Of a DNA stretch of 64,000 nucleotides, positions 11,520 through 24,039 are shown one piece after another; positions within the stretch are counted from its first letter, which is position 1; each line of letters begins with the position of its first letter. A program made the position numbers and the translations under genes. Source of the stretch: Utricularia gibba (Eukaryota > Streptophyta > Magnoliopsida > Lamiales > Lentibulariaceae). The stretch covers positions 868,001-932,000 of the forward strand of contig NEEC01000023.1 of assembly GCA_002189035.1 (NCBI GenBank), written 5' to 3'. The notes beneath the pieces were generated by a model. It did no database searches and was not told the origin of the DNA. It saw only the letters and a list, made by a program, of their open reading frames with translations.

Positions 11520-12052
11520 CTACTTGCGAAGCGGCTCCCCCGCACCGTCTCCAGTTCCCGATCCGCGCCATGCCCCATGGCTGGGGGAGTTCCCCATCGG
11601 CGTAGTGCCCGCGGCGGCGACCCTCTCCAAGGACTGAACTTGGTTCTTGAGAAACTTAACGTAATGAATGGCCTCGTCGAGCATGGAGGCGGTGTCCATC
11701 CTACTCCCGCCTGGGACGAGTCGCTGCAGAATCCGAATCCTGTGGCTGATCCTCTCCCGACGGTGGCGCGCCGCCACGCTCTGCGGGTCGGTGGAGATCT
11801 TGACGTTCCTCCTCTTGGGGGCCTCAGGGAGTCAGGGTCGATGTCAACGGGCTGCATAGCCGCGATTCTGAATATCATTTCCCTCATCGCCGAGAACTGG
11901 GCGGCAGTTTCTTGGGGCCCTGAGGAAGAAGAGGGCGGAGAAGGACGGTAAAGGTGTGAGAGCTGAGGGACGTTGTCCATTTGCATGAGCAGCAGCATCA
12001 TCTCCATCTGGTGTTCATCGCTTGGGGGTGACGTGAACAAGTCAACATCCAT
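11520..12052 (-). CDS. HEC: HECATE-type bHLH transcription factor, one apparent frame break
   Basis: Atypical bHLH regulator of the HECATE subgroup, nuclear; in Arabidopsis, HEC proteins act in gynoecium and meristem development and link to auxin transport. It is an intronless gene on the minus strand starting [16 protein letters not shown] Met-rich stretch and the block [19 protein letters not shown], typical of the subgroup, precede the bHLH. The bHLH itself reads [43 protein letters not shown], and the C-terminus is LRK. The frame changes once, at the five-base run 11817-11821. One extra C on the coding strand would give LRPPKRRNV, the family consensus, so I read this as a probable homopolymer sequencing error. 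It would then be 177 aa. If the deletion is real, the gene is null. Confidence 0.88.
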
Positions 12053-13227
12053 GGAATGGGCAAGCCGTGCAGAAGAGTGAGAGAGATAGAAGCAGAGTGT
12101 GAATGAACCCTACCCACACACACACCCCCTACATATAGGCAGACAGGCAGACAAGACAAAGGGACTGACTCGTGGAGGAGTAACTCCATGACTTTCTCAA
12201 ATGGGGGTGGGGGTGGGGTGGTGGAGGAGGAGAGGAGAGGAGAGGGGAGCGTCTGATGAATGAATTGATAGGTAAGTTGAAGCAGGGGGGGATTGGCTGG
12301 CAGACCGACCAATGAGAGGGAGGGTCGGTCGTGGAAGATAGATGTAAGAAAGAAACAAGCCCAAGCCAAGCCAAGCCCTGTGCGGAGCGGAGCGGAGCGG
12401 AGACATGCCTCTTTTTCTTCAAATCCCAGTCCCAGCTCACTACTAGTTTTACCAGAGGTAAGGCTCCCCTCGCACCTGCCCCGTCCAGTCCAGATCAGCC
12501 CTGCCCTGCCCTGAAAGGCTGGAAGTGACCAAAATGGCCTGAGCGAGGAAAAGAACACAGGGATGAGCCCCACCCACATGCCCGGCTTCAGAAGAAAGCT
12601 GTGGGATTGGATTTCTCCTCCGCTTTGAAAAAATGGAACACAATCCCCCATGGCGCCCTTAAAATATTCATTCCGCACGCAACCCCAGCCACTCGATTGG
12701 GCTGGGGCTGGGGCTGCTCAGTAAAAAATGGTGGCTCCACCAATCAAATCAAATCCTCTCTCCCTCTTTTTTTGGTGATCCAGATCAACTAACTCTACTT
12801 ACGAGGAAAGACAGATAGACGAACCCACCCTCGTGTCGGGGAGTGCAGGAGTCCAGGAGAAGAGCTTGTCATTTTATTCACTAGACTACGTATCCGCGCC
12901 ATGCTCTGCCTTGTACATATGTCGTCGGCATTTCTAGATACTAAGAGCCTTCCATCATCGGGCAGTGACAGACGCTGGGAGAGGAAGTGGTCCTCGTTCG
13001 TGCCCCTGAAACTTCCTTGTTGCATGGACCAAAACAAGCAAGCTTCCCAGTTTGGAATGAATGTCATGGAATTGGAATTTGTGGAGGAAAAGAGACCCAG
13101 AGAAAGTGTTGTGCCCGCTGCTCAACTTTATGAGGTAACACACGATGAATATCTTGTTTATGTTGTGTTGTTCTCTTTTCTTCTGTTTCTGTGTCGTGCT
13201 CACAGCGCTGCGTTTGGATCGACGCTT
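12053..13227. other. HEC promoter and SOQ1 3' UTR/downstream region
   Basis: A minus-strand TATATG motif at 12132-12137 lies about 80 bp upstream of the HEC start. GGAGA repeats occur near 12225-12250 and GGGGCT repeats near 12700. The part nearest 13227 is presumably the SOQ1 3' UTR. Open frames here match nothing known. Confidence 0.4.
12132..12137 (-). promoter_or_regulatory. TATA box of HEC
   Basis: TATATG on the minus strand, about 80 bp upstream of the HEC ATG, a normal plant spacing. Confidence 0.45.
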
Positions 13228-16200
13228 TCAGCTGTCGGGTTGCCCTGCTAAAAGGCTCACTGAAGGGGATGAGGTGTATTTTGGTCGGATGTTGTACAGC
13301 AACGGAATGTTGGCTGGGCTGGCACCGAGTTCGGCCTCCCGAAAGGTTACCTCGAACATCAGCGGCTCGTATAGGCATACCTCATCTTCCTTGCAGTAGT
13401 ACACCTGAACATGATGATACTTTTACTACTCGTGTTTGTGTCGCATGATTTGCTTGGAAATGATGTTACCTTGCAGTAGATCATGCCCTTGGAAGAGGAA
13501 GGGGAGGACCTTGCGAACTTAACTATGGCGGATCCTCCAGCCCCAATATTTCCTTCTGATGGGTCAACTACAGCTGCATCTTCTGGCTCAAACTCCACAG
13601 AGAATTTACTCTGTGCTTCCTGGTACATCACCAACAAGTATACACATGATGAAGACGTTTGGTCCTAACATGCACATTTGTCTGTGAAGCAGATGCATGT
13701 CTTAATAGGGGGCTGGCTAACCTTGGAAAAATGGTAGCCCTCGGGTAGACTGATCGCAAGATGAAGTTTCCCCTCGTTTGACGAGCCACCATCCACCAAT
13801 ATTGTTCTCGTCTCAGCAGACGACCTCCTTCTAAGGCGTCTTAAAGTCTTGGTTTTGGGTGCTGGAGGTGATACGCCTCTGAACTCCAGCGTAGCAAGGA
13901 CTGGTTTCTCGTGGTTCAGGTCCAGAATTCTTATTAAGCTGTTGTTTGTGTCGGCAATGAATAATCTTCCTGCATGATGACACTCTGGGGATCAACCATC
14001 CATATGCATAGTTGCCTCCAGGGAGAAATTACCTTTTCCATCTTCCACCAGCCCCGATGGTTCCGAAAGCTACGGAATGCAAGAAAAAAACATCTTAGTA
14101 ACAAGCCAAGCCACACTACCGCCACTCCGTGCTATCAGCAGAACAGCATCTCTCTGTTTCTAGTTTCAGACCTCTCTCTTTCACACACTCCGTAAAAATT
14201 TTTAACTGAGGATGGTTATTTTTTTCACACATTGCCTACATTTGTAATGCACAGTTGAAGAGATTACAAATGGCGGAGAAAAAGAGGTGCATTTTAACCT
14301 GCGCTTCTGAAGCCAATCCATCCTTGAAACCAGCCTTCCCAGTACCAGCTAACGTGCTCACTCTCCTGCTAGCTAAATCCAGCTTCTTAACCTAACAAAA
14401 AAACAAAATGTGGAGGCCAGTTTTACGACCCCGACATTCACCAGCTCATTTGACTTGCAGGAGGCAACAATTTACCTTGTGATTGTAAGAATCTGTGATA
14501 TATACTTGGCCTTGGTTCCCACAGAAAACTCCTAAGGGATGCTGGAGAAGTACTTCCGACCCTGCCCCATCATGGTCCCCAAACTGCAAACCCAGTACGA
14601 CCAAGTTTATCAGACCTGCAGTTACCATGTCAGCGCGAAGTTTGATGGCGGACTGACCTTGAATAAGTTGTCGGAGAACATGGGGTCCCCGCCAGCTAGT
14701 AGTCTAGACCCCCAGTTCCTAGATCAAGTGCTCGGATGGAGCTACTCTCACTGTCAGCAATGTAGGCTTCGCTCAAATCTGCTGGAGTAACCAGCCTTTA
14801 GACATCTTAATAGCAATGCATCTCGTGGCCTACAGAATCGAACGACCGTAAGCAGTCATTTTGTTACATACCGGGAGACAGGGAGATCCCAGAAGGCTGA
14901 GCAAACGATGTGCTCCTCGAACTGTAGGGGAAGTTCACACAAAATATGGGTGTCTTGATTAAGCAAGAGGGCGGTCACAGTTGCAGCTTGAGGTAGAGTT
15001 AATAACCTGCTGCCATTCAAATTTCTTTCGAAGCCGTCGCCACTGAGCGCTCTAGTTGTTCCATCTTTTGTACTGTGTTTCCAAATCTGGTGCTGACCGG
15101 CCATTGCAATGTACACAGCATCATTTTTACCATCAAAGCAGACATCCCATGGGGAATTCAGGAGCTGAAAGCATAGTTCAAAAAATAATAATGCAAAGAC
15201 ACTTTTCAGCTGCCTCAAAATAAGTAATTTTCACATGGAAATGCGTTTTCTTGTATTTTCCAAGGAAGAAAAGCTCATGCCTGTGATTTTCCAGATCCTC
15301 CTCCCTGGTAGTCAGAGCCTTTCGTCCCATTTCCAGCAAGTGTGCGCACACTCTCGTTGACAAAGTCAATCACCCTGCAGCAGAAGAAAATCAATGTAAA
15401 AGGGAATACAACCGGGCTGCATCTCATGAAATACACTGAACCAGCAACCCTTCCAATGAATTTTCCCGTTTCCAGAACATATCTACCTTAGAGCATGATT
15501 CTCGGTGTCAGCTACGTATAGGACGTTTTTTTTGTTATTGTAAGCAAGTCCCTGAGCAGCAGAGTTGGCACTGTTACTTAGAAGATAAAGAGTAGGACGA
15601 CGAAGGTACTCAAATGTCATTACCTGAGGGCGTCTGAACATGGCATCCTCAAAATTCCCATCAAGAAAGCCCTCTTCCCCACTGCTTCCTATTTGCATTT
15701 TAAAGTTGCCCTCCAGATCAGTGACAACCTGCATCCATCCTCATCAATGTATTACAATCCAAAAAAAAAAAAAAATCAGAACAAATTCCGTTACACAAAG
15801 AAGAAAAGATTGTTCCATGTTAGTTCCATCCTGTTGGAAGATCATTTCGAGAAACCAAGTAAGCATAAACAGTAACTCACTATGCGGTTGTGATTGCTGT
15901 CAGAAATGAATAATCTGTCATTGATGACATCAACTTCCAGCTTTCCAGGAAACTTGAAAGGAGAGCTCAAATATCTGGCGTCCTTGTCCTTCTCCAAACT
16001 TAGAGGAATGCGGGTGTCAACCAATACTTTCTTTCCACCATAATATGTTAAGGCTGCTTCAACCAGGTCATCCAGGTCCTACAAAGGGATGGATTCAAGG
16101 GATATAGCGATCCATTGATGGTCCAATTGATTATACTCACACACCGAAAAAAGGTAACCACAGATAAGCATAAAAGCGGAACGCATGACCACTAGCCATT

Positions 16201-19200
16201 TTGGCGGCAAACACCTTACGATGGCCTTCACCAGATACTTGTGCTATGACCTTTCCATCGGGTGCAACCATCACAAATGTGGGCCATGAGCTTATCCCCA
16301 GTTCTCTCCATAAATGCATATCACCATCATTAACGACCTGAGAATCAACTCCCAGGTATTACAATATATAAATTGCTGTCCGATGCATTGGCCAAAGTAA
16401 AATAGAAATCGAAATGAACATTCAAGATTACAGCAACAACTCACTGGATGAGTGACACCATAACGTAAAACTGCATTTCGAATGGCCTCCAGGTCTTTTT
16501 CATTGTCGAACTTGGCTGAATGTACTCCCACAACAACAAACTACAAAAAAGAAAAAAAAAAGATAGTGCAGTATTAAAACAATGACCCTGAAGGCAATTT
16601 GGAAGTTCCAACATGGTAACTATGGACACAGGTAATGGTGTTTCTCAGGGTAAGCAAAGTAGATCTTCGTCCTAATTCTTTCTGTATTAATGGAATCTTC
16701 TTGTGCAAAAAAGCATGAGCTCACACACACATTAAAAATTGTGTACATATATCGATGGAAAAGAATGATGAGCGAAGACAAGCTTGCCAGACAAATCTAC
16801 AGGCTATTTGAAACCTAACTGGAGAATCCTTGAACTTCTTCTCGAGGAACTCCAAGTCTGGCAACACATGCATGCAATTTATACAGCAATAAGTCCAGAA
16901 ATCAAGAAGGACTACTTTTCCCTTCAAATCCTGTCAAGCCAGAACATAATCATATGATCAGTTTTTCTTCTGAGAATCCATGCGGAAAGTCAAAAGGCCA
17001 TGGCATCGCACTGCATCACGGGAAGATGAGCATGTGTGCATAAAAAGATTTATCCAAACAGATACTTACTCCATCAAGCTTGCATGGGAAATTTGCAAAT
17101 TTATCAAGCATCCAACAAATATTGTGTGTAAAATCTTAAATCTGTAGATGTTGAGGTATTTGCTACTTCGTCAATCAATCTAAATGCTAACAAATGCGAA
17201 AATCCTACTATCAGGATAAAAACAGCATGTATTCAAAGTATAAAAATATGATGAATATATGGATTGATGATTGGGTATGCAGCTTCAAACAAAGTAGAAA
17301 AGTAGCAAGCCTAATTCACAATGTGAGAGGGTGAAAGAGAAATCCAATGATTCAAGTGTAGCGATTGTGATTTACCCTCCGTAACTGAAGAGGAGCAGCA
17401 TTTAGCCAGTCAAGATTAGAAGGAAATTCAGGAAGAGTTGTTGCAGTACCCCTAGAAAATGGTGTGAAACTAAGATACATAAAAAGATTACAATAATAAA
17501 ACAAGAGCAGCAGAATATTTCATACGACAACTAAAAATTTCAACATGAAGCTGCACTTGATCAGAGCTTGACACCTATTTAAAATGAGTAACTTCTTACC
17601 TCTTATCTAAATCTGACATGTAGTTTACGAACTGTTGGACTCTCTCATAACGAGATTCTTCTGAAACCATCAAATGCCAGAGCATGATTAAGTTTACTTT
17701 TTATTGACCATGAAAAGATTATGATACACATCTTCACGTACAATGAGATGTATACCAGTTTACATAACATTTTATGCCATAAAGCTCCATTAAGAGAACA
17801 GAAATTTAGACCAAAATATAAATTTAAACGTCAAAGTATGTACCTCTTGATCCAAGGGGAGGGATGTTTGGTGGGAAGAACAAGTTCCATATTGCTTTCG
17901 GTGATGCATATTGCAGAGCCTAAAATGTTAGAAAATCTTCCAAATGAACATCCAAATCTAAGATAAAGTACATGAACTGGAGTTAATTTCTTGTCACACA
18001 AAAAAAGGCATACTTGCTTGTTGGTGACGGTGAAGAGAAGGCAAGAAACTGCAACTGCTAAACTTCCATATCTTATAAACTCCCTTCGAGAGCCCTGAAA
18101 CCTGTGCCCAGATCAAGTTTTCAACTTGGATTTCCTTTTTTGAGGGTTAGAACTTGCAAGAAAACAGTAAGACAGGAAAATGGATTCAGGATTATTCAAC
18201 TGAATAATTACTAGAAAATCACTTGCACCTTCCAATTGAGAATACAGAATCTTCCATTGAAACGCCATCTAGAGATGACTGAAGTTCTCTTCCAGATGCT
18301 TTTGGTACGCTTTGGGTTGAAACAATGCCAGGCTGGGAAGGCTGTTTCTCTTGATCTGCAATGTTCATTATCAGATACTACCTAAATACCAATCCCATCA
18401 TACGCAACCGCAAACACTGTTGCAGAAAGGAGAATTAACTCGGGTTCTTTTTTTAAAAAAAATGCTTGTGGAATTAGAATGTAGTTTACAACATAGTTAG
18501 CTTTCATTCAACTTTAGATCCATTACAGGATACACTCTTTCAAGATAAAGATAAGTAATGACAAAACTTAATTCGTAACTCTAGTTCCCAGCTACATACT
18601 ATGGTAACCAGAACAACCATTCAGAATATCCTGCAGAGTAATATCTCCAATGCTCCTTCGGATAAGGGATGGGCCAGCTCCCTTCAAGTTATCTTCTTCC
18701 AAAGTTGTTGTCACGGCAATGCACCTGAAGCACAAGAAATGCGGGAAAAACCTCGAAATTTTCAAACAGAGAAGCCAGGCTATGGTATCAGCAGTTAAAA
18801 AGAACAGAGAGAAGAAAAGGAAAGAACTCCAGCAGAAGAGTAACCACCATCAGAAAGTCGTACATAAAAGGGTGGCAAGAAAATAAAAGAAGAAAAAGGA
18901 AGCTAAGAGCCCAGTAAGAAAATGGATTAAAGACCATCCCCCACTCCATCCCCGACAAAAATAAAGAAACAAAACAAAAGAGTCTTAAATAGTAATCAAC
19001 ACATGATGGATTGGAAACATGTGCCAGGTACCTCATCCCAGCTGACTTGGCAGCTTGGACTCCTGCTAGAGCATCTTCTATGACTATACACTGCATGGCA
19101 TTAAAAAGCCAAAGTTTGGTTACTACTTTAACGCTTCAAAACTTACTCTATTGAATTCCTAAAAAGTTTCAGAAAACAAACATCAAATAATTACCTCATT

Positions 19201-20386
19201 TATTGGTACATCTAACCTCTTTGATGCGTTTAAAAAAATGTCAGGTGCCGGTTTTAAGTTTTCAAATGAATCAGCTGAGACAATAGCATCAAACCTGTTA
19301 AATAATTAATCAAATTCCAAGTGGAGGAACTATCAAAAATAAAAATTATTAAACACTACATGTCGGCAATGAAAAAGGATTCAGATGAACATCGCTTCAT
19401 GCTATAAAACGCACATAGACTAGTCAAAGTCGCATAAGCGTAGCTTACAATGTCAGTGGCAAACCGGCAGCTTCCAAATTTGCATTAACCTTGATGCGAT
19501 CAGCACTAGATGCAACAGCAACTTTAAGCCCCTTTTCTTTACACTGGGTGTATGGAACAATAATGTCTAGTGACAAATGATTACGGAAAGCAAAAATAGT
19601 TGTCAGAGGATAATACCTGAACAATTAGCTCATAGGCACCCGGGAAACCAATACCAGTATTAGGCTTCGCATACTGAAGCAAGTCAAATGTTTGCAGCCA
19701 ATTGAGTGCATACTACGGCAAGTGAAGACAGCTATAACTTCAAAGGTATAAAATCCTTAATCACCTTTTCCAGATATATGTCAAAAAATCTTTTCTTTGC
19801 TGTCATAGGATCAAACCCTTCCACACCCTTTGCTAAAGCAACACCACCCAAAAAATTTGCCTCGCCTATCCCGTATATGTTACAATATGGAAGTTCAGGA
19901 AATTAAGGATCGATGAAGAAAATAATGCATTTAGATTATAGCGAAGCGGATATGAAACAGAATTCCAGACGCAATTAAAGGGAAGGTCCAGGCTTTTACG
20001 CCCGAACCATAATAAGGTCAACCTGTGCCCATGAAAGGAATAAAATCTTGAGGCGTGACTTGGACACCCATTTCCGCAAAGACATCAACTGCAGCCAGCC
20101 GTGACAGTTCTTCACTGTTGCATAGCACTCCGTCCATATCAAACAGCACAGCCGAAACCTTTCCCCATTCTTTCCCAGTTTCCAGTACATTCTTCTCACC
20201 CAACGTCATGCGAGCTGACAAGTTTTTTCCTGCAAATCTTCTCCTACCAACAAGGAACAGCATTTCATCTTGCCGATGCCAGTGGTGCTCGATAGTTCTT
20301 GCTTTTGGGTTAAAAAACAACAGGCCCCTGAAATGGGTCGTCGAAAGGTTAGCAGAAAAAGGCGATGAGACAAGCCTCAAGGCCAT
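13228..20386 (-). CDS. SOQ1: SOQ1: HAD phosphatase, thioredoxin and NHL-propeller thylakoid protein
   Basis: Homologue of SUPPRESSOR OF QUENCHING 1, a thylakoid membrane protein that prevents a slow, LCNP-dependent form of non-photochemical quenching. I resolve 28 phase-consistent exons, 20023-20386 to 13228-13404, about 1087 aa. In order: transit peptide; HAD domain ([40 protein letters not shown]); a single membrane span ([14 protein letters not shown], exon 18014-18101); a thioredoxin-like domain with the CCINC redox motif (exon 16820-16930) and WPTFVMV; then NHL repeats ([13 protein letters not shown]-like, [35 protein letters not shown]) and a C-terminal beta-rich tail. The intron after 15281 has a GC donor. 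The exon 14658-14778 lacks one base in the CCCCC run 14709-14713, giving an early TAG. Adding one base restores the frame and all later intron phases. The start at 20386 (MALRLVSS) is preferred over 20428, which begins in a poly-A run. Confidence 0.94.
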
Positions 20387-21187
20387 TCTCGAGCTCGAGC
20401 CGGAGGGAAAAAAAAAAAAAAAAACCACTCTTTCAATTATCTACAAATTCCTTCTTTGGTCAGCAGCGGTTATGGATAATTATGGCTCCCTCGTCGCACT
20501 TCATCCATTGATTTTTTTTTTCATTTTTTCTTTTTTAAAAAACCATACATGCTTTAGCATCGGATTCGCCCCAGGTAAGTTTTTGCGCGGGATAAGGTGG
20601 CGCACGCAGCGGCGCATTTTAGCACCCCTTTCCAGTGCAAGATAAGCTTCTTTGGCCCATAAACACACACGTTAGCGGTCAATGTTGGCATGTACTTCAG
20701 CGCAAGTTAACCAAGAGATTTAGCACGGCCTGAATTCTCACACAGATCGATATTTTCTAAATCCCCAAAATTACCGGTGCATTTCAAAATTACTTCAATT
20801 GCACATTTAAAGTTGTCGACCAGTCTCCCATTACATTACATCGTTTGGCAGAGACGAGGTGTACGATAGTGGTGCAATTTAGTGAACGCAATTGCGGCAT
20901 AAGACCGCGGCGCATTTCAGCTTGAGTTGGCGTACGCTAGCGGCTCATTTTTATTTTAGCTGTGAATTCTAGCATTATTTATGTATTGCGGCACAAGGTA
21001 GCAGCGCATGTTTATTCCATTTGCTGCTAAGGTGCGCATTTTAGCATCCATTTTCATTGTGCGCCGCGAGCGTTGCAGACGGAGGCGCATTTTAGAATCG
21101 TGGAGTAAACCGCAATCCAGTGGGGGGCGAGGGAAGAATACTCGAATCCGCACCGATCTGCCACTGCAAAACCAGAATAGCGAAGAA
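20387..21187. other. Bidirectional promoter region with a degenerate repeat
   Basis: The head-to-head gap between SOQ1 (-) and PIGY (+). From about 20570 to 21090 a short motif of the form GGYGCATTTYAGC recurs many times in diverged form (for example 20612, 20910, 21033, 21085). No coding potential is seen. Confidence 0.45.
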
Positions 21188-21573
21188 ATGATAAGGAAGA
21201 AGTTGGGCAAGAAAGTTATTCTGAAATACGACAATGATGCCGTTTTCTGGGGTTGGTTTCTTATGATAGCTGGTTCTTCTTCCCTAGCGATTTTTGTCTA
21301 CGCCGCCATGGTCTCGAAGCTTCTGCCTTCATCCCCCAGTCCTCTAATCCGCGCCATACAGAACGACTGGTATATCTCACCCTCTTGGGATACGACAGCA
21401 TCAGCATCCTCTTCATACACAAAAGAATTTGTGGTGTGTCTATCCCGGAGAGCGTGACTGTGGGATCGTGATTTTGCAGGTATTATTGCTTCCTGGTGCC
21501 TTTGACGATCCCAATCATCACAGTTGCTGTGTACTTTCACTGGCTGAGCATGAAGTTGTTCAAGCATGCCTGA
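21188..21573 (+). CDS. PIGY: PIG-Y-like subunit of GPI-GlcNAc transferase
   Basis: Small ER membrane protein of the GPI-GlcNAc transferase complex, which starts GPI-anchor synthesis by adding GlcNAc to phosphatidylinositol. Two exons, 21188-21369 and 21480-21573, give 91 aa. A basic N-terminus (MIRKKLGKK) precedes two hydrophobic segments: GWFLMIAGSSSLAIFVYAA and CFLVPLTIPIITVAVYFHWL. These are separated by a short polar loop ending IQNDWYY. The C-terminus LSMKLFKHA matches the family ending (Lys-Leu-Phe-Arg/Lys-His). The length fits the 70-100 aa usual for PIG-Y. An upstream in-frame ATG at 21008 would add a basic stretch that looks like leader, so I prefer 21188. It converges on GONST3, 238 bp away. 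Confidence 0.82.
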
Positions 21574-21811
21574 AACAATCCCAGATGCCAAAGATAGATG
21601 AAGCAGCAGAACAGATTCATCATCTCCCTTTAAGATCCACCCATTCGTCACCGAGTTAGTCAATACACGAGGTACTTCATTGGTCAAAAACAAGTACAAA
21701 AGGGTAACAAGGCAATTGTGAGCAACCTTCGTGTGCTATTGATGCTGTAGCTTTGTTAGTGCAATGTGGAACCTTTTTTTGGTATCAATGCAGAGTGCAA
21801 GGTGTTGTTGC

Positions 21812-22870
21812 CTATTTTCCGTCTTCATCTGCGAGAAGAGCGTCTTCCTTCTCACTGGGAGTAGTAGCTATCGCGGGGCTGGTGTTGGTTTTCTTGCTGG
21901 TCGACTGCTGGTACAGAATCCCACCTCCCAAACAGATGAGGAGTCCCACAGTTCCAATGAACCTGGAGTGCTTGTCCCAAACTGACAGGTTTATAATAAC
22001 TGTCAGAAGCTTGTTAACGACCCCGAGAACGGTGAATCCGGTGGCTGAAATGCTTCTCCGGCAAGAGAATCCAAAGAAGGAGATGGATAAACCGAAGAGG
22101 CATGAAAGTGCAACAGGTAAGACCACGGAGAACGAAAAGAAGTCGGGCTTATCTAGAACTTCATGCCCCATGGTTCCCAGCTCCCCGGTTATGAGCAACT
22201 CTACAGGAAACAGCAGCAAGGCCTCGAGGTTGTTGTACAACACGAGCCCCCATGTGCTCAACCCAATGGTCATCACGATATGCTTTATGTAAACAAAATC
22301 TATGGATACGGTCACCAAGTAAGCTACAGCCCAGCTGTAAGCTGTGAGAGTGAACTGATAATCGGTTAGGACATAGATCACACTACCAGCAAGTATGATG
22401 GAAAGGGAGGCCCATGTCTGCAACGTTGGCCACGGCTGCTGCAAGAAGATGGATTCTCCAATAGCAACAAATATGGGAACCGCCGACCGGAAAACAATGA
22501 AAGTGTCCACGTTCGCATGAATCAGTAACTCACTATTGGTAAAGATTGTCATATAGAACATTGCAGCAGCAGGTAAAAATCTCCACATGGTAACAAGTTG
22601 GAGCTTATCGTGCTCGATTAGCTTAAGCCTCCCACCTACTAAGACACCAAACACACTGGTGAAGTACTGCAAGGCTGTGAGAGTTCCCGGGTAGGGAAAT
22701 CTCATCACTGCCCATTTGTTTATGATAGCCAGCAAGGAACCAGAAAGGCAGTAACCAATAGCAATCACATATATAGCAGCTTGTTGGGTCAGTCCGATGT
22801 ACCAAGAGTGTACATTTTCAGCGACAGAAGAGGGTTTTTCATCTTTAGGACTCTCAACATCGCTCGACAT
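21812..22870 (-). CDS. GONST3: GONST3-type Golgi nucleotide-sugar transporter
   Basis: Golgi antiporter of the drug/metabolite transporter superfamily. The Arabidopsis GONST3 orthologue is known as the GDP-L-galactose transporter GGLT1, which supplies rhamnogalacturonan II synthesis. It is intronless, 352 aa, with about ten hydrophobic segments. Recognisable blocks are INKWAVMRFPYPGTLTALQY, ANVDTFIVFRSAVPIFVAIG, TDYQFTLTAYSWA, YIKHIVMTIGLSTWGLVLYN and SCLFGLSISFFGFSCRR, and the GDP-sugar-binding region GFTVLGVVNKLLTVIINL. The GONST3-specific reading (WRFLPAA, FVYIKHIVMTIG) separates it from GONST4/GFT1. N- and C-termini are hydrophilic and acidic, facing the cytosol. The substrate is inferred from homology only. 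Confidence 0.93.
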   Translation of the reverse strand: MSSDVESPKDEKPSSVAENVHSWYIGLTQQAAIYVIAIGYCLSGSLLAIINKWAVMRFPYPGTLTALQYFTSVFGVLVGGRLKLIEHDKLQLVTMWRFLPAAAMFYMTIFTNSELLIHANVDTFIVFRSAVPIFVAIGESIFLQQPWPTLQTWASLSIILAGSVIYVLTDYQFTLTAYSWAVAYLVTVSIDFVYIKHIVMTIGLSTWGLVLYNNLEALLLFPVELLITGELGTMGHEVLDKPDFFSFSVVLPVALSCLFGLSISFFGFSCRRSISATGFTVLGVVNKLLTVIINLSVWDKHSRFIGTVGLLICLGGGILYQQSTSKKTNTSPAIATTPSEKEDALLADEDGK

Positions 22871-23900
22871 CTGAACTGAAGAACAACATACACATGAATA
22901 ATGAATGCAATATCACAGCAGGAAGCCGAAAATCAAATCTCACGGATTTGCAGCAGCAGAATGGCAGGCACCGAGTTCCCAGATGGAGTCCGGCCATGTT
23001 GTTGCAATGCTTATATAGACCAAATTGTCAACCATCGATTCTCCAATAAATTAAACAATAAATAAAAGACGTAGATATGGGGATTAGCCTGCGGCCGATG
23101 CCATAAGTTGAATTCTTGTATATACCTATACAACACCTATACACGTTCAGAGAGAAAGTTCAAACGGAGACTCGGGGGCACCTCCCCTCTTCTTCTTCCT
23201 GAAGGCATCAATAAACAATAAAAACCCATTAATGTGCTATGCTGGTTGGCCTAATTATATACCGCCATGTGTACATTGCAATGTTTTTTTTCCAGACTCT
23301 ACCAATATCTTGTCTTAGCCATCCTCTGCGAGCCCGCCAAGTTAAGGCAGAAATATTTATTGCTACGGCACGCGTTGGAAGAATTCCGAGTTTCTGTCGG
23401 AACTCCACTGTCGTACTCACCATAACTCGCAGAGCAACAAGGATACCACCGCCCAACACCATTTTTGTGAATAGCAATGTCAAATGAACCTGGTTCTGGT
23501 GTGCCTCTGCCTCCCGATCACCAAAAAAAAAAAAAAAAAAAAAAAACAAGGGAGACATTGATGTATATATATATTAAGGAGGGATGCTATACAAATTGCA
23601 CTTCAACCTCATCGATGCCTACCATCGTCTTCAGCCTAGAAAAAGGCAAGGCCTTCATTAGAGCACATGTGCAATTCGAAACAAAACCCGCAATTGCTTA
23701 TCTTACATCAGAACCGGCTGGTCATCCTTCAATTCCCGAAGATTTCTTCTGTCAAGAGCAATGCCCAAGGAGAAGAATGAATAGTTCCACGTGAACCCAA
23801 CTGGGCACACCTTGACCATGAAGTGAGTACACCTCTATGCACTTTGCAACCATGATTTTTCCGGGATTCGATGATCGACTCTGTTTCCGTGTTTCTCGTC
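22871..23900. other. GONST3 upstream region; no supported gene
   Basis: A 24-25 bp A-run sits at 23522-23546. A minus-strand frame (about 23400-23450, MVLGGGILVALRVM followed by GTGAGT) could be a tiny first exon, but no convincing second exon was found. The segment nearest 23900 is probably the left LTR of the adjoining retroelement. Confidence 0.3.
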
Positions 23901-24039
23901 CTTTTGGTTGTTGTGGTTCTGAATTATCGTTGGTCTGTTTCTTGCTATAAACTTGGTGTTGTGTACTCCCGTTAACAACACAAACCTCTACATTAGTGCT
24001 GTTATTGATTGATCCACTACAAGATTTGTTCTTTCAATC

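Noticed and set aside
11520-12052. HEC as a pseudogene
   Set aside because: A single missing base in a C-run, with perfect family sequence on both sides and the same error type in five other genes, makes a sequencing error more likely.
23229-23558. Minus-strand frame with MVLGGGILVALRVM and a GTGAGT donor
   Set aside because: It could be a tiny gene, but no credible second exon was found and the upstream part translates a homopolymer. Left unannotated.
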